In this document: positions 1 to 6,125 of the stretch, piece after piece
Layout: each line of letters begins with the position of its first letter
Position numbering within the stretch: position 1 is the stretch's first letter
DNA from: Alphaproteobacteria bacterium
GTDB lineage: Bacteria; Pseudomonadota; Alphaproteobacteria; Rickettsiales; JAFLCR01
Assembly (NCBI GenBank): GCA_017302755.1
Contig: JAFLCR010000046.1
Coordinates: 1 to 12,972 of the forward strand
Direction of reading: 5' to 3'
DNA length: 12,972 nucleotides
Translations under genes and position numbers: made by a program
The notes under the pieces: model-generated
Seen by the model: only the letters and a program-made list of their open reading frames with translations
Told to the model about the DNA's origin: nothing
The model's database searches: none

Positions 1-180
1 ACCAACGTCGACAAACTGAGCCTCCTGCCAAGTGGCACACAGCATCAGCGTGCGACCGAACTCCTGGCCAGCGAAGCCATGATCAAGCTGCTTGATGAAA
101 TGGCCAATCGTTATCCGGACCGGATCCACTTCCCCGCTCTCCCGCAGTCACGCAACCGTCACGTTTGTCCTGTAAAATAG
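1..180 (+). CDS. C-terminal remnant of CpsD/XrtA-associated tyrosine autokinase (partial, probably truncated)
   Basis: Frame 1 is open from the window edge to the TAG at 178-180 (59 residues visible). It reads like the region between Walker A and Walker B of bacterial tyrosine autokinases that regulate exopolysaccharide chain length. The pieces LSLLPSG, ATELLASEAM and LLDEMANRYPDRI match the family pattern of LxVLPAG, an ATELLAS box and a basic residue before DRI. Family members then continue with a strand and a DSPP motif, about 60-80 more residues, and often a Tyr-rich tail. Here the frame instead runs into HFPALPQSRNRH and stops. A neighbouring frame gives SPLSRSHATV, which loosely resembles the expected continuation, so a frameshift or small deletion near 123-135 is likely. 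The N-terminal half lies outside the window. Family assignment is fairly good; functional state is doubtful. Confidence 0.55.
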   Translation, partial: TNVDKLSLLPSGTQHQRATELLASEAMIKLLDEMANRYPDRIHFPALPQSRNRHVCPVK

Positions 181-1085
181 CCGTATTCTTACCCGGCGCT
201 ACGGTCATGACGACAAGCTGCTACAATCTTTTCTGGCTAGGCCTGACTAATCCTCCCAGCGAAGCGGAAACGCCGGCTTCCTTTCAAGCAGTGATCGGCG
301 GCACGCTCAGCCCCGTGCCGTTTTCGCCCCGCTACCTCCGCAATATCGAAGACATCGCCCAAAACAATCCCAACACCGACATCATCCTCTGGGTGGACGA
401 ATGCAAAACTGCGCATCTGGAGAATCTGGAACAGTGGGCCTCCGAAGCGAGCGAACGCCACGAGGGACGCATCTCCATCCGCTATCTGCGTCGCGACCTG
501 GAGATATATGCGTTGAGCAAACCCCTCATTATCGACAGCGGCAACGCCGCTAAAAACTACGACAGAAACCTGTACGGCATTACCGATGCCTGGATCGAAT
601 TCATCGTCAATCTGACAGCCTTCCCAGCCTACCGGGACGAACCGCTCTTCCAGCACAACGAGGAAAACCCCCAATGGCGCCAGAACCAGTTCTCTGTTAT
701 CTGGCAACAGATCGACGCTTTAAAAATCCTGCTACTGCTCGCCACGCTGAACGAATACGACGTAACGGCATTCAGCGACCTGGACAAAACCGGCCTCATC
801 ATCGGCGAAGATCCCGTCCTGCCAAAGGGTGTACGCTTATATACCAACATCAGCGGCAGCGTTGAGAATCAGGCCTTCCTGGTCAGCCAGGAGGGCAGGG
901 AAGCCATGGAATGGCTTTACTACCATACGCTCGACACAACCCGCCATTTCACCATGAACGGTTGGGGGCCATTCCGGGAGCTTTTCACCAAGCTCACGAA
1001 AGACGAACCCGATATAGGCATCTTTATCCGGGAACTCGGCGACCTCTTCGAGCGCGCCGCCCACGAACCGCCACAACGCTCTTGA
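165..1085 (+). CDS. Putative DXD-type glycosyltransferase-like protein (GT32/GT44-like)
   Basis: 306 residues from a TTG at 165; an in-frame ATG at 207 would give 292. Neither has a visible Shine-Dalgarno, and the TTG start overlaps the upstream remnant by 16 bp. I see the order of motifs typical of Gly_transf_sug / TcdB-like GT-A enzymes: a first block NNPNTDIILWVDE (about residues 67-79), then a helix IDALKILLLLATLNEYDV, then FSDLDKTG with candidate metal-binding D205-x-D207. After that come a block with an asparagine (SVENQAFLVSQEGREAMEWL) like the ENxF..S..GH region, and NGWGPF near the C-terminus. No signal peptide or membrane segment is obvious. Being next to an exopolysaccharide-type kinase would suit a sugar-transfer role. 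The assignment rests on motif order only and may be wrong; the safe call is a conserved hypothetical protein. Confidence 0.5.
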   Translation: MSCKIAVFLPGATVMTTSCYNLFWLGLTNPPSEAETPASFQAVIGGTLSPVPFSPRYLRNIEDIAQNNPNTDIILWVDECKTAHLENLEQWASEASERHEGRISIRYLRRDLEIYALSKPLIIDSGNAAKNYDRNLYGITDAWIEFIVNLTAFPAYRDEPLFQHNEENPQWRQNQFSVIWQQIDALKILLLLATLNEYDVTAFSDLDKTGLIIGEDPVLPKGVRLYTNISGSVENQAFLVSQEGREAMEWLYYHTLDTTRHFTMNGWGPFRELFTKLTKDEPDIGIFIRELGDLFERAAHEPPQRS

Positions 1086-1089
1086 TCCA

Positions 1090-1728
1090 TTAACGCTCTA
1101 CTTCCTGCGCCACCGCCACCTGCGGCTCCTTCATACCCGACGCCACCGCCATCACGTCGTGCAGGCTGGTCAAGCTCTGGCTGGCGCAGAACGCCGCCAC
1201 GTCGCGCCCGACGCGTGGCAGGTCGGCGGCGATGTCCTCCGGCGGCGAGCGCCGGTTCATCAGCAGATCCATCACGATGTCCGGCTGCGGCGGTGGCGCT
1301 TTTTCCTCGCCGCGCTGCTCGCCCGGCTCCGGCGGCACCGCCGCGTAAGCGGCCATCGCCGCCATCGCCGCCATGGTGCCGAAATCGCGGCACAGCGCTT
1401 CGAGCTGGCCGATCTGCTCCGTCGTCAGCATGCCGGGCGGAAGCGTCGCCATCACCTGCCTGAGCGCCTGGTATTCCCGCGCCACCTGGCGAATCTTCTC
1501 GCGCTCCTCCTCCTCGATTTCCATCAACGTCTTGCCGTAAAGCCGCAGGGCAAGCTCTTCCTCGAGCGCGGCCGCATCCGCGTCGCCGTCGTCGCTGAAG
1601 GCAGCGTTATCCTCCGAACGCAGGTTCAGAAGCTCCTGCCAGATTTCCTTGAGCGAAAACCCCTTCTTGAGGTTCTTGAGCACCTGCACCGCGGCCGCGA
1701 TGGCATCGTTTTTTTGCCCGTTATCCAT
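1090..1728 (-). CDS. Hypothetical protein, 212 aa, downstream partner of S1C protease
   Basis: I do not recognise the family. The ATG at 1728 (preceded in frame by a TTG at 1731) lies 3 nt after the TGA of the protease gene, so the two are almost certainly co-transcribed and translationally coupled. The protein is hydrophilic and mostly helical. It begins MDNGQKNDAIAAAVQVLKNLKKGFSLKEIWQELL, has an acidic stretch (SDDGDADAAALEEELALRL and EIEEEEREKIR), and a predicted coiled-coil-like helix up to about residue 105. A low-complexity TMAAMAAMAAYAAV run (around residue 118) and a Pro/Glu-rich linker follow, then a C-terminal segment with AADLPRVGRDVAAFCASQ. No signal peptide, so probably cytoplasmic. 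The Ala/Met run is encoded by 9-nt repeats around 1340-1375. Coding status is supported by length, frame and coupling, not by homology. Confidence 0.75.
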   Translation of the reverse strand: MDNGQKNDAIAAAVQVLKNLKKGFSLKEIWQELLNLRSEDNAAFSDDGDADAAALEEELALRLYGKTLMEIEEEEREKIRQVAREYQALRQVMATLPPGMLTTEQIGQLEALCRDFGTMAAMAAMAAYAAVPPEPGEQRGEEKAPPPQPDIVMDLLMNRRSPPEDIAADLPRVGRDVAAFCASQSLTSLHDVMAVASGMKEPQVAVAQEVER

Positions 1729-1731
1729 CAA

Positions 1732-2637
1732 TCAGCGCGACACGACCTGCCCGCCATCGGCCGGGCAATGCACGTTCACGATGAAATAGCGCGCATTGTT
1801 CTCGATGCGGTTAGCCGGGTAATAGCCGCGCGAGGATGCGGTGCGAAACATTACGCGGCTATCGTAGAGAAACCCCTTCAGCACCGGCAGGCTGATGGCG
1901 AGGTCGGATTCCTTCACCGTGCGTTCCTTGGCGGCCTTGCGGTCGAACTCGATGAGCTTCGCCTTGCCGACAACCACGCCGACGACGTTGCCGCTGCCAT
2001 CAAGCAACGGCCCGCCGCTATTGCCCTGCTGGGCGGAATCGGTGAACTGGATCCAGCGCGGTTCCTCCTGCGGCCCCTTGAGGTCGAGGATGCTGGCTTC
2101 GGCAATGGCGTAGACACCCGTCATGCCGTGCTCCTTGGGATATCCCATCACCATCACGGGGTCGCCCCGGCGCAGCGCGTCCTGCTCCTGGCGCAGCGTG
2201 GCGACGCGGCCAGGCACGGTATCGGCCTGCAAAAGCGCGAGATCGTTGGCGACGTCCACCTTCAGCACCTTGGCCTTGATGGGTGACACCGCCCCACGCA
2301 CGGTGACGGTGTCGCAGCCCTTCACCACGTGCTCATTGGTGATGATATGGCCGCGGTTGCTGACGAAGAATCCCGTGCCGCTGAATATTTTGATTTCCCG
2401 AATGCCGCCGGATTTGGGCTGCGCCTGGGCCATGGCGGAGGCAGTCTGCGGCTGATAGCCCGGCGCGGCGCGGCTGACCGCTTCGGTTGGCACACCGTGC
2501 GGAAGCTCATGAAGGCTGGAAGGCTGCGCCGCGCCCTGTTTCTGGTACGCGACCTGCGCCTGTGCGGGCGAAGCCGCCGCTGCAAGCATCACGATCCATC
2601 CGGCTAGGCTGTATGAAAGGCGCATAAATACTGGCAT
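1732..2637 (-). CDS. Secreted trypsin-like serine protease (S1C, HtrA/DegP-like, no PDZ)
   Basis: 301 residues. MRLSYSLAGWIVMLAAAASPAQA looks like a Sec signal peptide with cleavage after A27, so the product is probably periplasmic. The chymotrypsin-fold catalytic triad is complete: H103 in ITNEHVV, D132 in DVANDLALL, and S207 in QGNSGGPLL with the preceding FTDS. The HtrA family normally has one or two PDZ domains after the protease. Here only about 75 residues follow the GNSGG strand, ending in an unrecognised tail with two Tyr and a lone Cys (FIVNVHCPADGG), so this is a PDZ-less trypsin_2 type protein. The second Met (residue 5) has no better ribosome binding site, so I kept the first. A low-complexity Gln/Pro/Ala linker (about 28-75) separates the signal peptide from the domain. 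It is followed immediately by the unknown 212-residue gene. Confidence 0.88.
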   Translation of the reverse strand: MPVFMRLSYSLAGWIVMLAAAASPAQAQVAYQKQGAAQPSSLHELPHGVPTEAVSRAAPGYQPQTASAMAQAQPKSGGIREIKIFSGTGFFVSNRGHIITNEHVVKGCDTVTVRGAVSPIKAKVLKVDVANDLALLQADTVPGRVATLRQEQDALRRGDPVMVMGYPKEHGMTGVYAIAEASILDLKGPQEEPRWIQFTDSAQQGNSGGPLLDGSGNVVGVVVGKAKLIEFDRKAAKERTVKESDLAISLPVLKGFLYDSRVMFRTASSRGYYPANRIENNARYFIVNVHCPADGGQVVSR

Positions 2638-2686
2638 ATCCGCTTCGGATTATGCCCTTATCCTACCCCAGATTCATTAAGATTTT

Positions 2687-2704
2687 GGATGGTGTTTACC
2701 ATCC
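2687..2704. repeat. Perfect 7-bp inverted repeat between carboxypeptidase and protease genes
   Basis: GGATGGT and ACCATCC flank a GTTT loop. Next to it, at about 2704-2717, lies a smaller dyad (CCCGG / CCGGG on the minus strand). Both sit in the 108-bp gap downstream of the carboxypeptidase and upstream of the protease. They could end the carboxypeptidase transcript or act in the protease leader. The lack of a T tract on the minus strand (the sequence after the stem is CAAAATCTTAATG) argues against a classical Rho-independent terminator. Confidence 0.35.
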
Positions 2705-2745
2705 CCCCGGCTTCCGGGTAACAGGCTGATTTTTACCAGTTTGAG

Positions 2746-4035
2746 CTAGGAAGCATCCGGCGCGGCAAAACAGCTGGCCCCGCGCCGCCACAGTTTCTGG
2801 CAGGCCGCCTTGGCCTCCTGCGCGGTCAGATGCTTGAGGCGCGCACGGTGCACACCTTCGCGCGACTTGCCGCTTTTCTGGACATCCACCGATGCGCCGT
2901 GCAGCTCCAGCCCCGCGATGATCCTCGCCCGGGAAATCGCCTGCATGGCGGCCTTCTGCTCCTCGAACACACCAAGCTGCACCACCCATCCCGCGCGGGC
3001 GGTTTCGGCGAGCGGCTTCACTTGTTCCTCCTCAGGGCCGGAGAGCTGGGTGGAAAGCGGCTTCACTTCCGCCTGACGCAGCGCCACAACCTTTGGCTGT
3101 TTATCCGAAGCGGTGTAGGCGACATTGTCATCCCCCCCCGCCTTGAGCTTGGCGAATTGCTGGTTGAGGAGCGCCATCATGCGGCTGTCCCGCCAAGAGC
3201 CGGACGGCCCGCCGAGCACGACGCCGATAAGGTTGTGCCCTTCCCTGCTCGCCGTGGTGACGAGGTTGAACCCAGACGCGCCGATGAACCCTGTCTTGAT
3301 CCCATCCGCCCCCGGATAGAAACGGGTCACGCGGTTATGGCTCGAATACTTGACGCCGTTGAAATAAAACTCGCTCTTTTTGAACATCGGAAAATATTCC
3401 GGAAAGTCACGCTTCAAAGCCTTGCCCAGCGTCGCCATGTCGTAGGCCGTAGTGCGTTGCGTGGGGTTAGGCAGGCCGTTGGCGTTGCGGAAGGTGGTGC
3501 GGCTCATGCCAAGCTCCCGGGCCTTGCGCGTCATCTCCTCGGCGAACTCCTCCTCCGACCCGGCAAGCTTCTCGGCGATGACCACCGAAGCATCGTTCGC
3601 GGAACGGATGATCAGCCCGTCGATCGCATCGCGGACCGAGATTTCATCCCCCGGCTCAAGCGAAAGATTGGTCTGCGGCTGCGAGGCCGCCTCATAGGAC
3701 ACGGGCAAGTCCGTACCCATGCGGATCCTGCCTTCGCGCAGCGCCTCGAAGGTGAGATAAAGCGTCATCATCTTGGTGAGCGAGGCGGGGTAACGCAGTT
3801 CGTCCGCACGGTCTTCGTGCAACACCTTGCCGGTGTCGAGATCAATGACCAGCGCCGCGTAACGCGGATTGTAGGCCGGCGTTTTCTGCACCGCCGCGCG
3901 GGCCGGCGATTTGCGTTTCTTGGTTTTCTTTTTCTTCTTGGCGGCGAAAGCGTCGTCCGCGCCGCCGATAACGAAAGCGGCGCATACAAGCACCGCGAAC
4001 ACCTTTTTCCCCAAGCCCGTCTGACGCGCCATCAT
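2746..4035 (-). CDS. D-alanyl-D-alanine carboxypeptidase (PBP5/6-type, peptidase S11) with C-terminal SPOR domain
   Basis: 429 residues. It trims the terminal D-Ala of peptidoglycan stem peptides in the periplasm. The N-terminus is a signal peptide (MMARQTGLGKKVFAVLVCAAFVIGGADDAFA), followed by a very basic KKKKKTKKRK patch. Penicillin-binding motifs are all present: SxxK as S85-LT-K88, SxN as S145-A-N147 and KTG at 247-249. The catalytic domain ends near residue 295. After a linker (about 296-345), GWVVQLGVFEEQKAAMQAISRA starts a SPOR domain (about 348-425), which in other proteins binds denuded glycan strands at the division septum. This S11-plus-SPOR arrangement is common in alphaproteobacteria. 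Two adjacent ATGs at 4035 and 4032 are possible starts. A G8 tract in the coding strand (3132-3139) lies in the linker, just ahead of the SPOR domain. Confidence 0.95.
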   Translation of the reverse strand: MMARQTGLGKKVFAVLVCAAFVIGGADDAFAAKKKKKTKKRKSPARAAVQKTPAYNPRYAALVIDLDTGKVLHEDRADELRYPASLTKMMTLYLTFEALREGRIRMGTDLPVSYEAASQPQTNLSLEPGDEISVRDAIDGLIIRSANDASVVIAEKLAGSEEEFAEEMTRKARELGMSRTTFRNANGLPNPTQRTTAYDMATLGKALKRDFPEYFPMFKKSEFYFNGVKYSSHNRVTRFYPGADGIKTGFIGASGFNLVTTASREGHNLIGVVLGGPSGSWRDSRMMALLNQQFAKLKAGGDDNVAYTASDKQPKVVALRQAEVKPLSTQLSGPEEEQVKPLAETARAGWVVQLGVFEEQKAAMQAISRARIIAGLELHGASVDVQKSGKSREGVHRARLKHLTAQEAKAACQKLWRRGASCFAAPDAS

Positions 4036-4135
4036 GTCCCGTAATTCGTGAATCCATCCAGCGTCCCACGCGCCTTGCCTTCACCTTACGCAAACCATGG
4101 CGGATTGGCAAGAAGGCGATACCATATTTAGTTTG

Positions 4136-4374
4136 TTCCCGCTGCGCTCCCCGCTCGCGCGGGATGCTCACATGGAACGCCGCGTGCGCGCGGGCTGACG
4201 GCTCGGTTATTCGTGGGTTCCCGCTCCGCTCCCCGCTCGCGCGGGGATGCTCACATGGAACGCCGCCGTACGCGGCGGGCTGACGGCTCGGTTATTCGTG
4301 GGTTCCCGCTCCGCTCCCCGCTCGCGCGGGGATGCTCACATGGAACGCCGCCGTACGCGGCGGGCTGACGGCTC
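4136..4374 (+). repeat. Three tandem copies of a structured ~72-85 bp repeat (family 1)
   Basis: Copies are 4136-4217 (82 bp), 4218-4302 (85 bp) and 4303-4374 (72 bp, lacking the 13-bp GGTTATTCGTGGG spacer). Copies 2 and 3 are identical over their shared 72 bp; copy 1 differs at several sites. Each copy starts TTCCCGCT and ends GGGCTGACGGCTC. Two hairpins are evident: CCCCGC-TCGC-GCGGGG, then CGCCGC-CGTAC-GCGGCG, joined by GATGCTCACATGGAA. Copy 1 keeps both hairpins with altered sequence (CCCGC/GCGGG and CCGCG-TGCG-CGCGG). Further copies occur at 9223-9298 and 9494-9562, inside genes. The identical copies suggest recent tandem duplication. Confidence 0.95.
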
Positions 4375-4400
4375 CTGGAGGTTCCCTTCACTGCTTTCGA

Positions 4401-4446
4401 TCATCATCCCCCGAATCCGCGTAGCGGATCAATAGGGGAATCCAGC
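4401..4446. repeat. Second-family palindrome (CATCCCC...GGGGAATCCAG type)
   Basis: The sequence runs from CATCATCCCCCG to AGGGGAATCCAG, with an inner perfect stem ATCCGC-GTA-GCGGAT and an outer CCCC/GGGG pairing. The edges (TCATCC on one side, GGA(A)TCCAG on the other) match the element found inside the thermonuclease-like gene at 9801-9852. They also match a general pattern of intergenic palindromes I know from many alphaproteobacterial genomes. The inner stem sequence differs between the two copies while the pairing is kept. Confidence 0.65.
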
Positions 4447-4450
4447 CTAG

Positions 4451-4505
4451 CGAACCACCCTGCCGCGCCGCAGCTCCGCATACGCGCTGGCTGACAGCTC
4501 CGGAG
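4451..4505 (+). repeat. Possible degenerate copy of the family-1 repeat
   Basis: The right part, CGCATACGCGCTGGCTGACAGC followed by TCCGGAG, aligns with the right end of array copy 3 (CGTACGCGGCGGGCTGACGGC then TCCTGGAG) with a few changes. A short CTGC/GCAG stem lies to its left where hairpin I would be expected. The left edge does not match well and the unit is shorter, so this could be a chance resemblance or an eroded copy. Confidence 0.35.
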
Positions 4506-4585
4506 TTTCAATAAGCACGCCATGCAGCAACTCCATGGATTCACTCCTCGCCGCCGCCACACGCAAATCATTGAACAGAATCTCA

Positions 4586-4606
4586 TTTTGTTGCATCGCA
4601 ACAAAA
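4586..4606. promoter_or_regulatory. Perfect 9-bp dyad, candidate PhaR-type operator upstream of phasin
   Basis: Arms TTTTGTTGC and GCAACAAAA surround an ATC loop. The core is TGC-N3-GCA. As I recall, PhaR repressors of polyhydroxyalkanoate genes in Paracoccus and Rhodobacter bind TGC-rich dyads with 3-4 bp spacing. The site is about 150 bp ahead of the phasin start and 25-50 bp ahead of the promoter proposed at 4630-4658. The dyad is seen directly; its role as a PhaR site is inferred from family knowledge and from the adjoining gene. Confidence 0.45.
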
Positions 4607-4629
4607 GCCTTGGCGGCACGGTTTTTCTG

Positions 4630-4658
4630 TTGCCTCTCACCACTTGAGGCTGTATGGT
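4630..4658 (+). promoter_or_regulatory. Weak sigma70-like promoter for the phasin gene
   Basis: TTGCCT (4630-4635) and TATGGT (4653-4658) are separated by 17 bp, giving a predicted start near 4665 and a leader of about 93 nt. Both boxes deviate from consensus, so this is a candidate only. Confidence 0.3.
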
Positions 4659-4757
4659 TACCGCCAGTTTCACACAAAGATTTTTTGCGACGCACCCAAA
4701 AACAACAACGAAAAATCCTTGTGTCTTTCCGGCGACCAACCAAGAAGGATTGATTCC

Positions 4758-5366
4758 ATGCCTACGCAAAACCAGGTCAAAAAACCCTCCATCCCCTCCC
4801 CTTCGAAGCCGAAGGAAGTCTCCGTGCAGGCGCTCGACATCAGCAAGCAGACCGCCGCCAATTCCAAGAAGGTGGTCAACATGAGCGCCAGCGCTGTGCA
4901 GAATTTCTTTGAACAGGGTGCCTCGCAGTTCCAGGACGTGCAGCAGAAATTCTCCGAGCTGAGCCAGGAGCAGATCGCCCGCTTCTCGAAAGTGTCCGAA
5001 AACGCTTCTCGCTCGCTGGAAGATGCGCTGGAATTCAGCAAGGGCAATCTGGAAGCCGTCACCGCCAGCGGCGAAACCTGCGCCACGGCCGTGAAGACGC
5101 TCCTCGCCGAATCCGCCAACACCGCCGGCGAAATCTTCTCCGACAATCTCGAAACCGCGAAGGATTTTCTCACCTGCCGCACCGTCAACGACGTGTTCGA
5201 CCTGCAGGGCAAGATCTTCCGCTCGACGATGGATGCGCTGTTCGGCCATTCGCTGAAAGTGTCCGAGTTGCTGTTCACGCTGTCTCAGGAAGCCGTCGAA
5301 CCGGTGACCGAACGCCTGACCGAAGCTTCCGAGCGCCTGTCCAAGACGCTGACTGAAGCTGCCTAA
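4758..5366 (+). CDS. Phasin family protein (phasin_2 type), polyhydroxyalkanoate granule-associated
   Basis: 202 residues from the ATG at 4758, which has AAGGA 9 nt upstream. The frame is open further upstream, to an ATG at 4644, but that extension has no ribosome site and is Cys/Asn-rich and unlike phasins. The protein is almost wholly amphipathic helix, with Ser/Glu/Gln/Ala-rich heptads and no signal peptide. Blocks AVQNFFEQGASQFQDVQQKFSEL, SLEDALEFSKGNLEAV and KDFLTCRTVNDVFDLQGKIF with a final EAVEPVTERL are characteristic of phasin_2 proteins. These coat polyester storage granules and control their size and number. A Lys/Pro/Ser-rich N-terminal segment (about 1-30) precedes the helices. 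It appears monocistronic, with an upstream operator-like dyad and a strong terminator. No PHA synthase gene is in the window, so the storage role is inferred from family alone. Confidence 0.85.
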   Translation: MPTQNQVKKPSIPSPSKPKEVSVQALDISKQTAANSKKVVNMSASAVQNFFEQGASQFQDVQQKFSELSQEQIARFSKVSENASRSLEDALEFSKGNLEAVTASGETCATAVKTLLAESANTAGEIFSDNLETAKDFLTCRTVNDVFDLQGKIFRSTMDALFGHSLKVSELLFTLSQEAVEPVTERLTEASERLSKTLTEAA

Positions 5367-5390
5367 CCATCAGGTCATATATTTTTGAAA

Positions 5391-5420
5391 GAAAGGGAGC
5401 CTTCTGGCTCCCTTTCTTGT
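5391..5420 (+). terminator. Rho-independent terminator of the phasin gene
   Basis: A perfect 11-bp stem, GAAAGGGAGCC (5391-5401) and GGCTCCCTTTC (5406-5416), encloses a TTCT loop. The stem's own TTTC runs into TTGTT. It starts 25 bp after the phasin stop codon. Confidence 0.85.
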
Positions 5421-5708
5421 TGGGATGGCATTCCTGCGCGCCATGATGCGGTGCTGTGATCCGCCTTTGGCAATGCGTCCTATTTGTCACAACGGCGGCC
5501 CGTCACAAAAAATTAAACGTTTTCTCACTCTTCTAAGGTTGCAATCCGCGAAAACTTTACTATTTTTTTATTTGTCAAAGGCGTCAAATACACTATATTG
5601 TGTGTAGCATCGTCAAAACCACCGTGATTTTGATGGTGCCTTGATTTGAGGCATCGAATAACCCGGGTAAAATTCACGGCAAAACGTTAACTATTTGGGG
5701 AAACCGCC
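5417..5708. other. AT-rich intergenic leader region
   Basis: This stretch is visibly more AT-rich than its surroundings, with runs such as AAAAATTAAACG and TATTTTTTTATTTG. It holds no convincing gene. Its content is the promoter at 5572-5599 and a leader of about 100 nt for the gene at 5709. The leader has two small possible stems (CACC/GGTG around 5621-5638 and GCCT/AGGC at 5638-5652) that may or may not matter. Confidence 0.6.
5572..5599 (+). promoter_or_regulatory. Sigma70-type promoter of the 5709 gene
   Basis: TTGTCA (5572-5577) and TATATT (5594-5599) are separated by 16 bp in an AT-rich context, placing the transcript start near 5606. This is the best housekeeping-type promoter in the window. 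Confidence 0.6.
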
Positions 5709-6074
5709 ATGGCGTACACCAATCCGCTGCTCCGCAAGCTGAACCTGCCCGCCCGCGGCGCAGGCGCGAACCAGGAGGGCGAGGACGAAGCCGCCCGCTT
5801 CGACCTGATGACTGACGCCCGTTACCTCCGCCAGTCCTCGTCGCTCATCAACGAGGCGCTGCAGAAAGGTTTTGACGTGCTCCAGCTCGCCAATGGCGAC
5901 GTGGTCACCACCGGCACCAAGATCGTCTCCTACCAGTACACCTGGGACGATGAGAAGGCGAAGATGGTCCGCGTGAAAACCTCCGCGAAAGGCCGTCGCC
6001 GCGCCGAAGAGGGCGCCGAAGGCGAAGCGGTGGAAAGCGATGCCGACGAAGATCTTTCCGACGAACTGGCCTAA
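5709..6074 (+). CDS. Small conserved-looking hypothetical protein with acidic tail
   Basis: 121 residues; GGGG lies 8 nt ahead of the ATG. The central part, MTDARYLRQSSSLINEALQK followed by GFDVLQLANGDVVTTGTKIV and YQYTWDDEKAKM, looks like a compact alpha-beta domain. It is followed by a basic KGRRRAEE patch and a very acidic C-terminus (ESDADEDLSDELA). No signal peptide or membrane segment. I loosely recall a small Rickettsiales-type domain of unknown function (DUF2671) with a similar 'EALxKGxDVxxLxxGDxxTTGTK' look, but I cannot verify this. It is not RpoZ despite its size and setting. Its own promoter, long leader and strong terminator suggest a well-expressed single-gene unit. Confidence 0.8.
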   Translation: MAYTNPLLRKLNLPARGAGANQEGEDEAARFDLMTDARYLRQSSSLINEALQKGFDVLQLANGDVVTTGTKIVSYQYTWDDEKAKMVRVKTSAKGRRRAEEGAEGEAVESDADEDLSDELA

Positions 6075-6092
6075 TAACCAGCGCCATTCATG

Positions 6093-6125
6093 AAAAAAAG
6101 GGCGGCCATTTGGCCGCCTTTTTTC
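6093..6125. terminator. Bidirectional Rho-independent terminator
   Basis: A7 before the stem, then GGCGGCC-ATTT-GGCCGCC, then a run of T. The symmetry allows it to stop both the small plus-strand gene (ending 6074) and the minus-strand aldo/keto reductase remnant (whose TAA is at 6126-6128). It starts about 19 bp after the plus-strand stop. Confidence 0.9.

Larger units (their letters stand above)
4036..4757. other. 722-bp intergenic region rich in palindromic repeats
   Basis: The gap lies between the divergently transcribed carboxypeptidase and phasin genes. From left to right it holds ~100 bp of leader for the carboxypeptidase, the triple structured repeat (4136-4374), a second-family palindrome (4401-4446), a possible degenerate copy of the first repeat (4451-4505), then an AT-richer stretch with a dyad operator-like site and a weak promoter for the phasin. 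The short ORFs here overlap repeats, lack ribosome binding sites and show no family motifs, so I see no protein gene in it. Confidence 0.75.

Noticed and set aside
1159..2286. 375-codon plus-strand ORF.
   Set aside because: It spans the junction of two well-supported minus-strand genes, is rich in Arg/His/Ala as antisense shadows are, and has no family motif.
2830..4044. 404-codon plus-strand ORF.
   Set aside because: It is antisense to the carboxypeptidase, whose SxxK, SxN, KTG and SPOR motifs are unambiguous.
4147..4345. CRISPR-like array: GCTCCCCGCTCGCGCGGGGATG resembles type I-E repeats and recurs three times at regular spacing.
   Set aside because: The sequence between the hairpins is the same in each copy rather than unique spacers, the unit is 82-85 bp, similar copies occur singly inside genes, and no cas genes are in the window.
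4247..4435. 62-codon ORF across the repeat array.
   Set aside because: It consists of repeat-derived residues (MERRRTRRADGS) with no ribosome site; it is a by-product of the repeats.
4447..4743. 98-codon minus-strand ORF upstream of the phasin.
   Set aside because: No ribosome site, no motif, Arg/Cys-rich start, and it covers the putative phasin promoter and operator.
4758..5278. Minus-strand ORFs over the phasin gene.
   Set aside because: Phasin codon pattern, ribosome site and terminator all support the plus strand.
5709..6074. RNA polymerase omega subunit (RpoZ).
   Set aside because: Size and acidic tail suggested it, but the conserved N-terminal RpoZ motif is absent.
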